A DNA stretch of 64,000 bases, taken from contig JAPFFF010000009.1 in NCBI GenBank assembly GCA_039105265.1, forward strand, positions 992,001 to 1,056,000, written 5' to 3'. Numbering within the stretch: position 1 is the stretch's first letter; every line of letters starts with the position of its first letter. The position numbers and the translations under genes are program-made. Shown one piece after another: positions 1 through 11,353 of this stretch. The stretch comes from Tritrichomonas musculus (lineage: Eukaryota; Parabasalia; Tritrichomonadida; Tritrichomonadidae). The notes under the pieces were generated by a model. It searched no databases, had not been told where the DNA came from, and was given only the letters and a program-made list of their open reading frames with translations.

Positions 1-142
1 AACCTTTATTAAAATCAATAGAAAAATATGGTTATTCTTATGAAATGTTCAGCACATTTGTTTAGACTACTTATAATGGAGAAAATGAATTTTCCTTTAT
101 TAAAGATCAAAAAGTGTCAATAATTCAATAAATAGAAGAAAG

Positions 143-618
143 TAGACTTGTTATTCTCCGATTCTCGAGATCGATAATTGATTGACTTTTTGATATCGAT
201 ACATAAATATGCACAGATTTTCAAGATCAATTTCAGAGATCGAGAATTTTTTTTCTCAGCTTTTGATATCAGAATTTTCAATTAAACTTTTTGATAAATA
301 TATGATCGTATTTTAATCTCAAATATTTCATAAAAAAGAATGTATTTTTTGATTTTAATCTTAAAATAAACATCAATACTTTTTATTATTTATTTTTAAA
401 TATTATAAAATCACAAATACCAATTATAAAAAAAGATAAATCTGCTTGAGATCTCGAGATCTCGGAAATTGATATCAAGTTTACAATTATTTTTATATCA
501 CATTTCATATCTGATATCTTGATAATCGATAATCTCGATATCAGATTTTTAAACTGATAATCGAGTATCAGATGCAAAAAAGTGACGTTTTTGATATCGA
601 TTCTCAAAATAACAAGTC
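143..618. mobile_element. MITE-like inverted-repeat element, copy 1
   Basis: A 476-bp non-coding element whose ends are inverted (TAGACTTGTTATT at the left; AATAACAAGTC followed by TA at the right). It is flanked by a 10-bp direct repeat, TAGAAGAAAG, at 133-142 and 619-628, which I read as the target-site duplication. The interior is dense in GATATC, ATCGAT and GAGATC motifs and includes a 16-bp perfect palindrome (GAGATCTCGAGATCTC) near 450-470, so the strand is highly self-complementary. Two further copies lie at 7075-7563 and 13324-13762. There is no coding capacity. The 9-10 bp target duplication suggests MULE-type mobilisation (inference). Confidence 0.7.
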
Positions 619-692
619 TAGAAGAAAGAATATTTTAATTATTATTAAAAGATTATTTACATGTAAAATTTCAAAATTTGTGTATGATATAA

Positions 693-842
693 AATGGATT
701 CAAAACATTTAGCCAGTATTAATAACATAGAAGAGAACCTAAAATTTGTAAATGAGATTGTTGAAGGAATCTCAGCGGATTTTATTTACAACATAAAAGA
801 TGTTAGTATTATAGAATGGACAGCTTCTCAACAGAAAATATA
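693..842 (+). pseudogene. short ORF fragment, unknown
   Basis: An ATG-initiated 49-codon reading frame (starts MDSKHLASINNIEENL) that looks compositionally protein-like but ends at 842 and has no recognisable domain. It lies between an inverted-repeat element and a decayed Tc1/mariner transposase, so it is more likely the remnant of a host gene than a functional peptide. No function is proposed. Confidence 0.25.
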
Positions 843-1089
843 AGTGTTCCATTTTAGTTTTGTTTCACAATATTGGGTTCAAAAAAAGACTTAAGAACTT
901 GCTCAAAAAGAACAATATTTGATAGATTACGTTTTCTTTGCTCATTATTAGGTCTTTTGCAGGGCAGACTATCTTTATTCATTATTTATTCTTTATTTAA
1001 TATTTGATTTTAAAAAAAAACATGAGATTTATGATATTCACAATATTGGGTTCATAATAAATGAGTTGGTGTTCATGAACCCACCCTCT

Positions 1090-1420
1090 GCGTTTTCAAT
1101 TTTAGTCTTGGTTGAACCCATATTTTTGTATTTTTGCTTCTAGGATAGCCCAGACCTGTTTTATACAAGACAGATCTATGCTATTGGCAGACCAATTTTC
1201 TATTAATTTGACCTTTGGATTTGTGAGCCAATTGATCTTTTTTTTTAGCGATGGCACGTAGCACCATCTTGCTCAAAAAAATATTTTTTCTCACCATAAA
1301 AATTATTTAACGAAGTAAAAATATCATTTTTTTTGAAGAAAATCTATATAACCATCAGAATTTAATATTCCTTTTACAAAAGATAATTGCAATTTAATGA
1401 ATCAAATTACTGAATTATTA
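1090..1420 (-). pseudogene. decayed Tc1/mariner-type transposase fragment
   Basis: Read on the minus strand across shifted frames, the segment gives the order expected for the middle and C-terminal part of a Tc1/mariner DDE transposase: KGILNSDGYIDFL, then FEQDGATCHR (second catalytic Asp region), then WLTNP...IENWSANSIDLS...QVWAIL, equivalent to the family motif WPPNSPDLNPIENLW. At least one stop and one frameshift are visible around the poly-A run near 1245-1255, and several stops occur upstream. The third acidic position region (PDLNPIE in the family) is degenerate. It is a dead copy of a plain DNA transposon. A 17-bp direct repeat TTCACAATATTGGGTTC occurs at 864-880 and 1038-1054. Confidence 0.65.
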
Positions 1421-1599
1421 GATATATGGAAAACACCATGCATACTTCATTTATTCAATTTAATTTTTGAAGTATTTATCGATTCCATAAGGGTCAGAAG
1501 ATCACCAATTTTAAATTAATTTATTTATTAAATAATAACAAGGAATATCAGAGAGAGCTTTTAAAGAAAGAAAAAGAAAGTGAAAAAATAAAAAAGGTT

Positions 1600-2110
1600 T
1601 TCTAATTATTGTATTTCATGATGGACAAGTTTCTGCGATTGCTCAATCACTTTATTTGAAAAGAAATAACAGATCAGTCCATTTTCTGAAACAGAATTCC
1701 TAGAAGAAGAGCAATTTTACTATATTGAACATTTGTAAGAACTTTGCAAAAAGTTAGGTCTGTCATCCTTACCTACGAAAGTGATTTTTTTGGAGCCAGT
1801 GGATGTTTTTTGGCTGATATAGAGCTCCTTAAAGATGAATTTTCAAGTATCGAATATGCGGATTTAGAAGATAGAGCCCAAAAATCAAAGGAAAAAATTA
1901 ATGAATTAAAAAATACTCCAGCATTTTTTTGGAACGTCATTTCTTCTATAGCTATGATTTAAAATATTCAGATTGAGGATTATCTTATTAATTATAGTAT
2001 TTATCTAAAACAAATATGGTATGACCATTGATTACAGGACTATCTTTTGAATTTATTTGAGTTTCTTAAGGTTGAAAAATTTTTATTTACAGTTATTTCG
2101 GAAATAGATT
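1600..2110 (+). pseudogene. decayed host gene remnant, unknown
   Basis: Protein-like sequence is spread over more than one frame on the plus strand. The longest stretch (1744-1962) reads RSVILTYESDFFG...KDEFSSIEYADLEDR... and is preceded and followed by in-frame continuations broken by stops (for example NIQIEDYLINYSIYL after 1962). No ATG begins the longest piece. I do not recognise the family. The pattern is that of an old protein-coding gene with several disabling changes. Confidence 0.3.
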
Positions 2111-2690
2111 AGATTTTTTTTGGAAATAAAATAGGAATGATCATTTTCAATTCAATTTTACTTTAATTAAAATCAGGATTTTATTTAATTAATAATAAAA
2201 TTTTAATTATAACGTGACTACTAATGTTAGTATAAATCTGGAAAAAATCTAATAAGAATGACAAGAGAAATAAAAATGTTGATCAAACCCAAAATTTGAG
2301 GTTTTTATTGAAATTTATAATGAAAATAATCATTTTTTAAATAGATTTATTAATATTGTTTGCTAAACTTAGCCCATGCTTTAATCAAAGGAGTCATCTA
2401 ATTGAAATATCATAGCTAGAATGATGCTAACACAAAATTTAATTCTCAATCACAAGTGAAAGATAAAGATCAAATTTTTTTCATTGATATTAATATTATG
2501 ATCCCTTATTCTTTATATTTTTATTATTTGTATGCAATTATCAGGAAGTGGGAAGGCAATCTAATTCTCATTCAAATGAATGAACATAAAAACATTTAAA
2601 TTAAAAAATGTATTTTAATTAAAAGAAATTAATGAATTCAATGTCCTAAAGGTCTTCCAAATCAATTACTTTAGAGAAAATATTTCAACG
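2110..2690. other. AT-rich spacer, no gene seen
   Basis: No protein-like reading frame, RNA gene or clear repeat was seen. It separates a decayed ORF from the broken IS630/Tc1 transposase. Confidence 0.4.
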
Positions 2691-3670
2691 AGTTGATTCA
2701 ATTGTTCCTTGGATTGTTGTTGGGTCGATCATTTGAAATGTCTTTTCAATTAACTCCAGCAATTCAACCTCAGAGTTAAAACGAATAATTTCTTTGATGA
2801 TTTTGTTCGTCCAGATACCGAAAATATTTTCTATAAGGTTCAACTCTGGGGAGTATGATGCATTAAAAAGTACTTTGTGCTTTGAGTTTTAGAAATTATC
2901 TTTGGCGTGTTCGTGAATTCCTGTGCTATCCATCCCAAAGATAATCGATCCTTCGTTTTTTTAATTCTACTACAAGATGATCCAAAAAAGAGTCATAAAC
3001 ATCTACTGTCACCTTACCACGTACCAGTGAGTAATTCAACATTCCATTGTGTCCTATTGCTATTATTCCAGAGCATGAAAACACTTTATTTTTTCAATTT
3101 ATGTAAAGCCGTTTCCCTTTTTTACTCCATTCTTTAACTCTAACGTATCATGCGTCGAATCTGGTTTTATCTACCCAAACAGATCCAAACCCATCTGCAA
3201 GGCACTGGGACAATTCTTTTACTCTATCTTTTCTGAGGTATTCTTGAGGTAAAGAATTTGAGTTTTGATCTCTTTTTGATGCCTTTTTAGGTGGGTCCAC
3301 ATAACATCCTGATCTTTTTGATACTTCGGTGTTCCCAAAGATTCCTTCCGATGCTGATGATTCTGAAACTTCTAAATTTGATTCATCTTTTAATTTCATT
3401 TTCAAATGTTTCAGTGTAGTAAATGGATTGTTGTCAAGAGTACTATTCAAAAATCTAATTTGCTTAACATCAATTTTAGGTTTTCTTCCTCAAATATGAT
3501 TAAGGGATTTGAGAGGTTCACTCTTTTTATTTTTTCTTATTAGCCTTTAGCAATTTTTTTCACGGATTCCAGTCTCCCAAGAATATTTTTGAACCGATCA
3601 AATGTCTTGAGAAATATTTAACAAACTAACGAGTTGGTTTCTGTGAGTTTCTGTTGTCTTGACATATAAT
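2690..3670 (-). pseudogene. broken IS630/Tc1-type DDE transposase
   Basis: On the minus strand this gives an almost full-length DDE transposase in pieces. The N-terminal part lies around 3670-3450. An open stretch at 3450-3148 ends in VWVDKTRF, the first catalytic Asp region. Next comes GIIAIGHNGMLNYSLVRGKV...YDSFLDHLV. The second Asp region follows (MDSTGIHEHAKDN), and then NASYSPELNLIENIFGIW, the classic C-terminal motif with the catalytic Glu. Several in-frame stops (at least four) and at least one frameshift near 2925-2945 inactivate it. Terminal inverted repeats could not be fixed by eye. It belongs to the IS630/Tc1/mariner superfamily of plain DNA transposons and is clearly inactive as read. 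Confidence 0.75.
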
Positions 3671-3759
3671 CTTTTTGGAGTTTTATCAACACTTTTTTTC
3701 TTATTTGTTTTTTTTATTTGCTCATCATTGATTTATGTTTCCATGCAGTCTCACATTGA

Positions 3760-5650
3760 CATAGTCAATAGTCCCATGATTAAATATAATTGACTTATGA
3801 TAATCATCTTCCATTTCCATCAATACTAGAAGTTGTACTAGATTCGCTATCATACTGATCCCTATAGATTATATCGCTGCAATATTAATCTCTATCTTCT
3901 TTAATAGACAATATTTTGTCAATATCAATTTCATTCATAATTTCTTGTTTAATAACCACTTTGTTCTTCATAGGTTTTTTGGTTCTCCTGAAAGTCTTTT
4001 AAAAAGTCTTGTTTTACAATAATTAGATCATTAACTTTTTTAATAGAATTTAATTTCACAGTTCTAGAATCATTTTATTCATACCAATTTTTAGATTCAA
4101 TATTGTACAGGTATACATTATAATGACCAGTATATGTGCTGAAGACTTCATTAATTAAAATTGAATATAATTGATAAACGCAATTTTGATCTGATTAAAA
4201 ATTACAATATTTTTTAATATTATTTTTTGGTCTAAAGTTAAAATCATCTTTATAATAAGAACTGTATTCTATTGAAAAAGCCAATATTTATGGTAAGGAA
4301 GTCACTTTTGCTGACCAATTCACATTTTTGGTCATCATTTTTTGAATCTTCAATTTGAAATATTTTTGAAAGTTCTAGTATTAAATTGTTATTATCAGAT
4401 ATATTTATTAAAAAAATATTTTTTCTGAGGTATACATAACTGGCTCTTTTGATATTTTGTCAAGATAAGAAACATTAATATCGAATTTGTATAATTCATA
4501 AATAATCAGGATTTTTAAACTTAATTTATTTAATATATCGAAAAAGTTTTGTTGTTGGCTGATATTAATGCCCAAATCTCTTCTAACTTGATTGAGAAAA
4601 AAAATTTGCTGAAATTGACTGGTCTGATTGAATTTATTTTTGAATAAAAGTATACAAAAGATTTTCAAGCTCTTCTTTTGGTTTTGAAAATATTTAAACA
4701 ATTGAGGTGAGTTCCAAAAGAATCTATTCTAAGCTTATCTAGCCCAAATATTAGATTAACACTTAATGCTATAATAGTATTTTTCCACCTTTTGGCATAA
4801 AGAAATTCCAAGAAAGTCATAATTTCTCCCCCTCTTTCAGAAGCTCCAGAATTACAAACAGAATTAAAATTATTGAATAAATTGCATATCCTTTCAAATT
4901 CTACTTTTAAAGGCATTAGTATGAATTTAAATGATATTTCTGGTGAAAACATATAAGTAAAGAGATAAGTATAAAAGAAAAATATAAAAGCAATATTCTC
5001 TTAATTGCTTTCTATAGATTTTATTACATTTGAATCATATAATTGTGTCTCATTCTAGAATTTTCAAATTTATAGATCATTGCCTTTCCAATCTGAAGAA
5101 CTTTTTCAATATTGCCTGAATCGATCATTCCACCACTTTCAAACAATTGCATGTCAAAATCCAACAAACGACATTAAAAACATTTAAAAAGATGAAAAGG
5201 ATCTGATATTGGAAATATATCATTATCTTTTGATTGTTTCAAATAAGCATTGGTTAAAAGATCAATGGAATTATTAAAGGTTATTTTATTCTTTGATAGA
5301 AAAAATTTGCAGAAAAAAATTTCATGCATTTGACTTGCACTTCAGCAACCATCAGTAGCTTGAAATAATATTCTGATACATATTTGAGGTTTTGCTTAAT
5401 TATTTCTGCAAACCGATCTATTTCCTCTTTATAAGGGCCTCTTCCTGAAAGTTTGATACACATAATTTTAGGACGAAAAGAATAGTCCAAAGGAACTTTT
5501 AGAAAGATAAAACCATTTGAATATCGAGGAGCAACGATTTTAGATGTACAATAATGTATGCCATAAGATAATGTTATAATTTCTTTTAATTGAGCTAAAA
5601 ATAAACATAAAAAATCATGAGAATAAAGCAGGAAGGCTTTCAATTTTTTC
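3760..5650 (-). pseudogene. degenerate minus-strand coding region, unknown
   Basis: Three protein-like minus-strand stretches follow one another: 5281-5643 (about 120 codons, containing ...GRGPYKEEIDRFAEIIKQNL...), 4665-4952 (95 codons, ...GEIMTFLEFLYAKRW...) and 4408-4701 (97 codons, ...RRDLGINISQQQNFFDIL...). They overlap in different frames and are separated by stops, so they look like parts of one or two decayed genes rather than separate small genes. No family is recognised. The first and last could in principle be independent small proteins, but none has a convincing start context. Confidence 0.3.
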
Positions 5651-5999
5651 CCTTGGAAAATCCCTGGATTTTTTAACTTGTTTCCAGGAAATTTCCTTTT
5701 CCCGATTCACATCCTTATCTTTAAGTTTCTTATTACATCAATTTGCTTACGACGATGTTGATTCTTCTCTGTAAAGTGTTTGCCTCAATATTCATTTTTG
5801 TAAGTGTGCATATTAAATTTCTTTCTGTCCCTTAAATAAACGTGGCAATTTTTTTTTCATGCTTCCTGATAGATTTCTGTGCTTCCTAATTTTGTCCAAT
5901 TTTTTAAATAACATTTCATAGGTCAATTTTATTTGAATGAAAAACAGAGTTAGAAGTTTTTAAAAACAATAAAAAAAATAAAAGGCCAATATTTTAAAT

Positions 6000-6827
6000 A
6001 TGAAACTGCGTTACCACTTTTTAATTAAATGTGATGTGATGAGTAATTCAAAATACAAAATTTTACTTTTTATCTTTTGTTTAATGTTAATCGAAAACGA
6101 CGATCAATTCATCATAGAAACAGAATACTTTTATAGACTATATACAAAAGAAAACTTTCAAAAAGCTAGACGAAAAAAAGCGAGAATTAAAATAAAATAT
6201 ATGTCTGAAAAAGTTGATTTCGATTGGAACTGCCAACAAGTTGCTGCGTTGTTTAACCTGTTTCCATCATGGGATTTACAAATAAAAAGTACAGGAATGG
6301 GTTCCTCAAAATTACTACTATACGATACTCAAAATCCAGAATGTTGCATTAAAGCAAAGTTATTTCCCAATTTCAAAATGGCAGTTAAAGCAAATTTAGC
6401 ATGGATAGTTAAATACTGGAATTCTCAAATTACATTGGTGGTGAAAGATAGAGATGAAAGAAACCGGGTTTATAAAAGGGGAAAAACAATTGAAATGTAT
6501 TCATATAATATCATTTTTAATATACAAGATACATCTACTTTTATTATTTTTAATGCTTTATACGCTATATATTATCCTCCAGAATTATTTACAAATTCAT
6601 ATAATTATTTTTGCCACTATTTATGGTTTGAGAAAAAATTGCCAAAATTAAATGAAAATTCGTTTATAAATGATTTTATTCCAACTTTTGTAAAACGCCC
6701 AGAAAAAGAAGCCGATACATCTTTTGATGCATTCAAAAAGTCATTTGACAGTTATGTAAAATTTGACATTGCACATGATAGTCCTGAGCTAAGAAAATTC
6801 CATGAAATATTCATCTGTATTCCATAA
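6000..6827 (+). CDS. hypothetical protein, 275 aa, C-terminus derived from repeat
   Basis: An intact ATG-started ORF with protein-like composition. The N-terminal 25-35 residues contain a hydrophobic patch (KILLFIFCLMLI) that could be a signal anchor. It is followed by a basic segment (KARRKKARIKIK) and a mixed globular-looking region with a HYLWFEKKL stretch near the middle. I do not recognise the family. The last residues (FHEIFICIP and the stop) lie inside a segment that is duplicated at 13045-13762 next to a tandem array. The native C-terminus may therefore have been replaced by repeat DNA, and the gene may be a truncated or chimeric relic. No Inr-like TCA motif was evident just upstream. 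Expression is uncertain. Confidence 0.45.
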   Translation: MKLRYHFLIKCDVMSNSKYKILLFIFCLMLIENDDQFIIETEYFYRLYTKENFQKARRKKARIKIKYMSEKVDFDWNCQQVAALFNLFPSWDLQIKSTGMGSSKLLLYDTQNPECCIKAKLFPNFKMAVKANLAWIVKYWNSQITLVVKDRDERNRVYKRGKTIEMYSYNIIFNIQDTSTFIIFNALYAIYYPPELFTNSYNYFCHYLWFEKKLPKLNENSFINDFIPTFVKRPEKEADTSFDAFKKSFDSYVKFDIAHDSPELRKFHEIFICIP

Positions 6828-7511
6828 AATATGATCCGAAATGACATAAAATATAATAAAAATTTGATTAAAATCTTTTGATGAAATGAGATTAAAAAAA
6901 TTTTATGAAACTTTATGAAATATCTTCAAAATTTCATAAGATAATGATTGGAATATGATAAAAAGAGTAAATGAACTTGAGTAGACATCGATTGCAATCT
7001 TTTTTAAAAAAATAATTTATTTAGGTCAATAAATTAACCTTATAAAATCAAATTATCGATTCATCATTTCATAGGCCTGTTATTCGCCGATTCTAAAGAT
7101 CGATAATTGATTAACTTCTTGATATCGATAAATATATATGTTCTGATTCTCGAGATTGATTTCATATATTGAAAATTTTTTTTCACAGCTTTTTATATCA
7201 GTTTTTTCAAATTTAACTTTTTGATAAATATTTGATCGTAAAATAATCTCAAATATTTCATAAAAAAGAATGTATTTTTTGATTTTAATCTTAATATAAA
7301 TATCAATATCAATACATTATATTATTTATTTTTAAATCATTTAAAATCACCAATATCAATTATAAAGAAAGATAAATCAGTTTGAGATCTCGAGATCTAG
7401 GTAATTGATATCATATTTATTATAATTATTTTCATATCGCATTTCATATTTGATATCTGATATCTTGATAATCGATAATCTCGATATCAGATTATTAAAC
7501 TGATAATTGAG
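6793..7511. repeat. segmental duplication, copy A
   Basis: About 720 bp nearly identical in direct orientation to 13045-13762. It starts inside the 3' end of the 275-aa ORF with GAAAATTCCATGAAATATTC, runs through degenerate TTCATAAAAT-type repeats, and continues into the inverted-repeat element copy 2. Small indels and substitutions distinguish the two copies. Confidence 0.8.
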
Positions 7512-7563
7512 TATCAGATGTAAAAAAGTTACTTTTTTGATATCGATTCTCAAAATAACAAGC
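7075..7563. mobile_element. MITE-like inverted-repeat element, copy 2
   Basis: Second copy of the palindrome-rich element seen at 143-618. Its ends are GGCCTGTTATT and AATAACAAGCC. The interior shares the GATATC/ATCGAT-rich blocks and the GAGATCTCGAGATCTA near-palindrome. No convincing target duplication is visible here (ATTTCATAG against GATTATTAC). Confidence 0.65.
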
Positions 7564-7564
7564 C

Positions 7565-7900
7565 GATTATTACATAATTGAATTTAATAAATCTATAGAT
7601 GATATTAACGCATAAAATTCAATTCCATATTTGTATTTATTTCTCTGATTAAATAAATTTGACATAAACTTCTAAATAAATAAATAAATAAATATAGGTG
7701 GACTCGAACTTGATCTCCGAAAAAGTCGTAAATAGGACTTAAAGTCTAAAAAGTTTATCTCAAAAAATCATTAAATTGAATTAAAGTCTAAAAAATTTCA
7801 TCTAATTCGTCATTAAAATATTCTATTCCCTCAAAAGTTTATCTCAAAAAGTCTCTCAATTTATAACTAACTAGAAAAACATTTATACAAAAAATCAAAT
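7565..7900. other. AT-rich spacer with short direct repeats
   Basis: No gene is seen. It holds short direct repeats built on AAAGTCTAAAAA and AGTTTATCTCAAAAA between about 7738 and 7850, and a TAAA-run at 7676-7692. Confidence 0.4.
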
Positions 7901-9480
7901 TATAGTGTATAGACAAAAAAAAATTAATGGACAAAAACGACTTTCACTTCACCTTCACATAAAAAGTTGATTTATTTTCTTGAATATTGAAGTGTTTTAA
8001 ATTATAATTTAATAATATTATTTTATATATATTATATATTTTATTTTAATGATTATTACTTTAATTACTTGATTAGATCTGTTGTTAATTTCATAATAAG
8101 AAAAACCTATTTTTTACTATTATCTCCGTAAGCAATTGATTAAAATGGAATTAAAAGTTGAATTATTAATTGACACATGATGCTCATAATTATTGTCAGA
8201 TAAAATAATTAAAAATCAAAATATAAATTGAAAAAAGGTGTTTAATTATTTTCGGTTAAATCAATTTTTTTAATGGATAAAAAATTTTATTATCTTCATA
8301 GATATTTATTGATTTACAAATAATTCATTACATTATTGATATCAATCTTAAAAACATAGAAATTATGAAACTAACTTTAAACGGGATCGAATTTTTTAAA
8401 AGTCATTATTATTTGCGATTATCAAAAAAACTCTGATTCTTATCTTTTTTCGGGATAAAAATCTGCAAAACATATTTATTATTTAATAAATTGTTTTTTA
8501 AATGGATTTTAAGATTTCAAAGTTGGGGTATTGTTAAAATAATATCGAAAAATTAAAAAACAGAAATTTCATTTTATTTTGGGAAATATTTAGGTAATCT
8601 TAAATATTTTGCTATAGGTAAAACACTTAATTCATGCTTTTAAAAAATATTAGATTGAATCATTGATAACATTTCTTTAAATTGAATTATTCATCTTTTT
8701 TTCAATAAAATGAAAATTGCCATCAAAGTCAATATTTGCATAAAAGTATGATATGATTTTTAAAAAATAGTTTATATTCATCTAATATAAAATCAAATAA
8801 AAATAATAGATTTTCATTTTCTTTAACCAATTTATGTAAAAGAACCATTTTACAAAAATTCTTAAAAAAGTTGACTTTAATTAGATTTTTTCCTCTTTCA
8901 AAAAGCCATTTGTGATATCCTTATCATTTATAATGTTTTATATACTGAGAACAATATAAATATGCATTAGATTTGCAAAAATAAAGAGGTCACTTTTTGA
9001 TATTATTTATCTTAAATAATGAAGATTTTCCCATTTTTTTTTATATAAATAAAATTAGGTTTAAAAATATATATCAAAAATTCTATTAGTTTGATCAAAA
9101 CTCCATTATTTAGGATTTTGTTGAAAAAAAATTCTAAAAATGATATAAAAAGGTTATATGAAAACTTTTTGATAAAAAATAAAAAAATTAAAAATTGTTA
9201 TATCCTAAAATTATTTAGTTCTTTTTCTTATATTACTTTAAAAAAATATTTAATATAATATTTATTATTTATAAAGTGGGTAAAATCTGTTTTAAGAACT
9301 CATTAGTAGAAATGTTAAAAAATATATGATAATTAAAAACTCAAAGAAAATGCTTGAAAATAGAATATTTTTATTATTAGATGATGAAGTATATTTGTAC
9401 AAATTTTCAAGGCAAAAATATATTTCTAAAGAAAATTAAGTTGTTTTTGTCCATTAATTTTTTTTTGTCTATACACTATA
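7901..9480. mobile_element. non-autonomous Tc1/mariner-like TIR element, 1.58 kb
   Basis: The ends are inverted repeats of about 40 bp: TATAGTGTATAGACAAAAAA continuing through AATTAATGGACAAAAAC at the left, and the reverse complement at 9438-9480. TA dinucleotides at both extremes fit a TA target duplication, and the TAGTG start resembles the second Tc1-like element at 44164-44909. The 1.5-kb interior is very AT-rich and shows no transposase motifs on either strand, so the copy is non-autonomous. Confidence 0.7.
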
Positions 9481-9748
9481 TTATAAATAAATAAATAAAT
9501 AATAAAAAAAAGCAAATTGACCTTCTTTATCATGATAATCAGGCCATATGAAATGATAATTTATGACAATTTATGATGAAAAGATTGTTTTCATGCATTC
9601 AAAGAATTAAATTTATTTAAAATTAATCTTCTTTGTTTTAAATGAAAAAGAAAAATTTAAAAAATTTGAATTTCAATGAAAAAGATAAAATAATTAGAAG
9701 TAGTTGCTTGTTTAGTAATTAGAACTTAAGAAGGAAAAGATTGATTTT
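9481..9748. other. spacer 3' of kinase gene
   Basis: AT-rich sequence with a (TAAA)n run at 9486-9504. It is the 3' flank of the minus-strand kinase gene. No other feature is seen. Confidence 0.3.
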
Positions 9749-10921
9749 TCAGTATTTTGGGATTCGTTTTTGATGATTTTGAACGAAGATATTGAATTCT
9801 TTCTTTTCTTGATTCGTGATTTGAACAAGATTGCAACCATCTGATATCATTCGTTCACAAATGTCATTGAAACTTGGTCGGTCATTCGCTTCAAAGTTCC
9901 AGCAGTCGTTGATCAGATTCTTTGCGAATTCGGTGAATGTTGAAGGAATCTCAGCCTTCTTTCCTTGCAGGATTTGTGGCGTTTTGATCTTTGGTAATTG
10001 GCCACAGCTCAGCGTGTAATAGACAAGAACGCCGAATGAGTAAACATCAATCTTTTCATCGTAATCGTCTTCTTCAGCGATGATTTCTGGCGCCATGAAT
10101 TTGTTCGTTCCAACGCCAATCGTCATTGAGAATTGTTCTGGCGTCATCAATTTCGAGATACCAAAGTCACTGATCTTGATCGTTCCATCTGTCCCGATCA
10201 GAATGTTAGATGGCTTCAGATCACGATGAATGATCTTGTTGAAGTGCAGATACTTCATTCCTTCCGCAATCTGGTAAATCGCGGTCGCAACTTCAAGATT
10301 TGAAAGAAGCTTGTTCATGACTGCAAATGAAAGATTGTGTTGACAATATTCAAGAATGATCGCCGGTGGATTTTTCGCATCACTCATGAACATTTTAAAT
10401 GCTTTCAGAATATTTGGGTGATTCAGCATGTTCATAATTTCATATTCATTCAAAAAGTGACGAAATTCTTCGATCGTCGCATTTCTGATGTTCATTATTT
10501 TCTTCGCATAGAAAGTTTTCTTCGCAACTTTAACAACTCGACCACTCGAACCATTCCCGATATCTTCAACCGTTTCATATTCTTCAATCGTTTTTGAATC
10601 AATGATTTCGATCTTTCCCGATGGCGTATTCGCTGATGATTCTTCTTTTGATTTCTTTTCATGTTCTTTTTTGAGACGTTTTTCAACTTCTTCCTTTTCT
10701 TTTTGAGCTTTTTCTAATCTTGACTCAAACTCTCGTGTTTTACTTTCAACTTCTGATTGAAGTTCTCTTTTTTCAATTGAAACTTGTTCAAATTCTCGTG
10801 TTTTCCTTTCAATTTCATGTGTTTTACTTTCAATTTCTGATTGAAGTTCTCTTTTTTCAATTGAAACTTGTTCAAATTCTCGTGTTTTGGTTTCTAGATC
10901 TTGTTTCAATGACCTAATCAT
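9749..10921 (-). CDS. coiled-coil protein kinase (TKL-like), 5' end uncertain
   Basis: Ser/Thr-type protein kinase domain at about residues 115-360 behind an N-terminal coiled coil. Residues 1-90 contain two near-identical heptad blocks, EFEQVSIEKRELQSE. Visible kinase motifs are the Gly-rich loop GNGSSGRV (122-129), the Lys in YAKKI (about 141), the helix-C Glu (about 159), HRDLKPSN (232-239), DFG (252-254), APE (277-279) and DVYSFG (292-297). All catalytic residues are present, so it should be an active kinase. I start at the ATG ending at 10921, but the same frame stays open and protein-like upstream to about 11025 (...IPYNNSKATPVDKKTIITPTS...) without an ATG, stopping at a 13-T run. The true N-terminus therefore appears lost or disrupted. 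Codons are less AT-rich than the flanks, as expected for a real gene. Confidence 0.85.
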   Translation of the reverse strand: MIRSLKQDLETKTREFEQVSIEKRELQSEIESKTHEIERKTREFEQVSIEKRELQSEVESKTREFESRLEKAQKEKEEVEKRLKKEHEKKSKEESSANTPSGKIEIIDSKTIEEYETVEDIGNGSSGRVVKVAKKTFYAKKIMNIRNATIEEFRHFLNEYEIMNMLNHPNILKAFKMFMSDAKNPPAIILEYCQHNLSFAVMNKLLSNLEVATAIYQIAEGMKYLHFNKIIHRDLKPSNILIGTDGTIKISDFGISKLMTPEQFSMTIGVGTNKFMAPEIIAEEDDYDEKIDVYSFGVLVYYTLSCGQLPKIKTPQILQGKKAEIPSTFTEFAKNLINDCWNFEANDRPSFNDICERMISDGCNLVQITNQEKKEFNIFVQNHQKRIPKY

Positions 10922-11099
10922 TGTTTGTGCCTTCTCAAGTTCTGATTGTTCTGTGGATGTTGGCGTGATAATCGTTTTTTTATCAACAGGCGTTGCTTTT
11001 GAATTATTGTATGGAATAAAATTAAATTTTTTTTTTTTTAAATTACATGAAAATATAAAGAAATTAGATGAAAGAAAAAGATGTGGAATTTTATTTAAG

Positions 11100-11353
11100 A
11101 AATGATTAAAATATCACAAAATATTAGGGAAAATGCCATAAATTTTTTGATTTTAAACGTCGTTAGAATATTATTTGAAACGAAATAAAAGTTTCATTGG
11201 AATTTCATAAAATTTATAAATAAAATGTAATGAAAATTATGTTTGTAATTAGATAAATAATCTTAATTTTATAACTTCATAAAATATCGTTGAAAATTCC
11301 ATGAGAAAATTGATGAAATTTCATGAATATGAATATGAAATTATATTAAATAT
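11100..11353. repeat. degenerate extension of the TTCATAAAAT-type array
   Basis: Degenerate copies of the motif family (TTCATAAAATTT, GAAATTTCATGAATATG) that becomes a regular 22-bp array at 12228-12950. I read this as older, decayed array sequence split by insertion of the element at 11354-12035. Confidence 0.4.
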
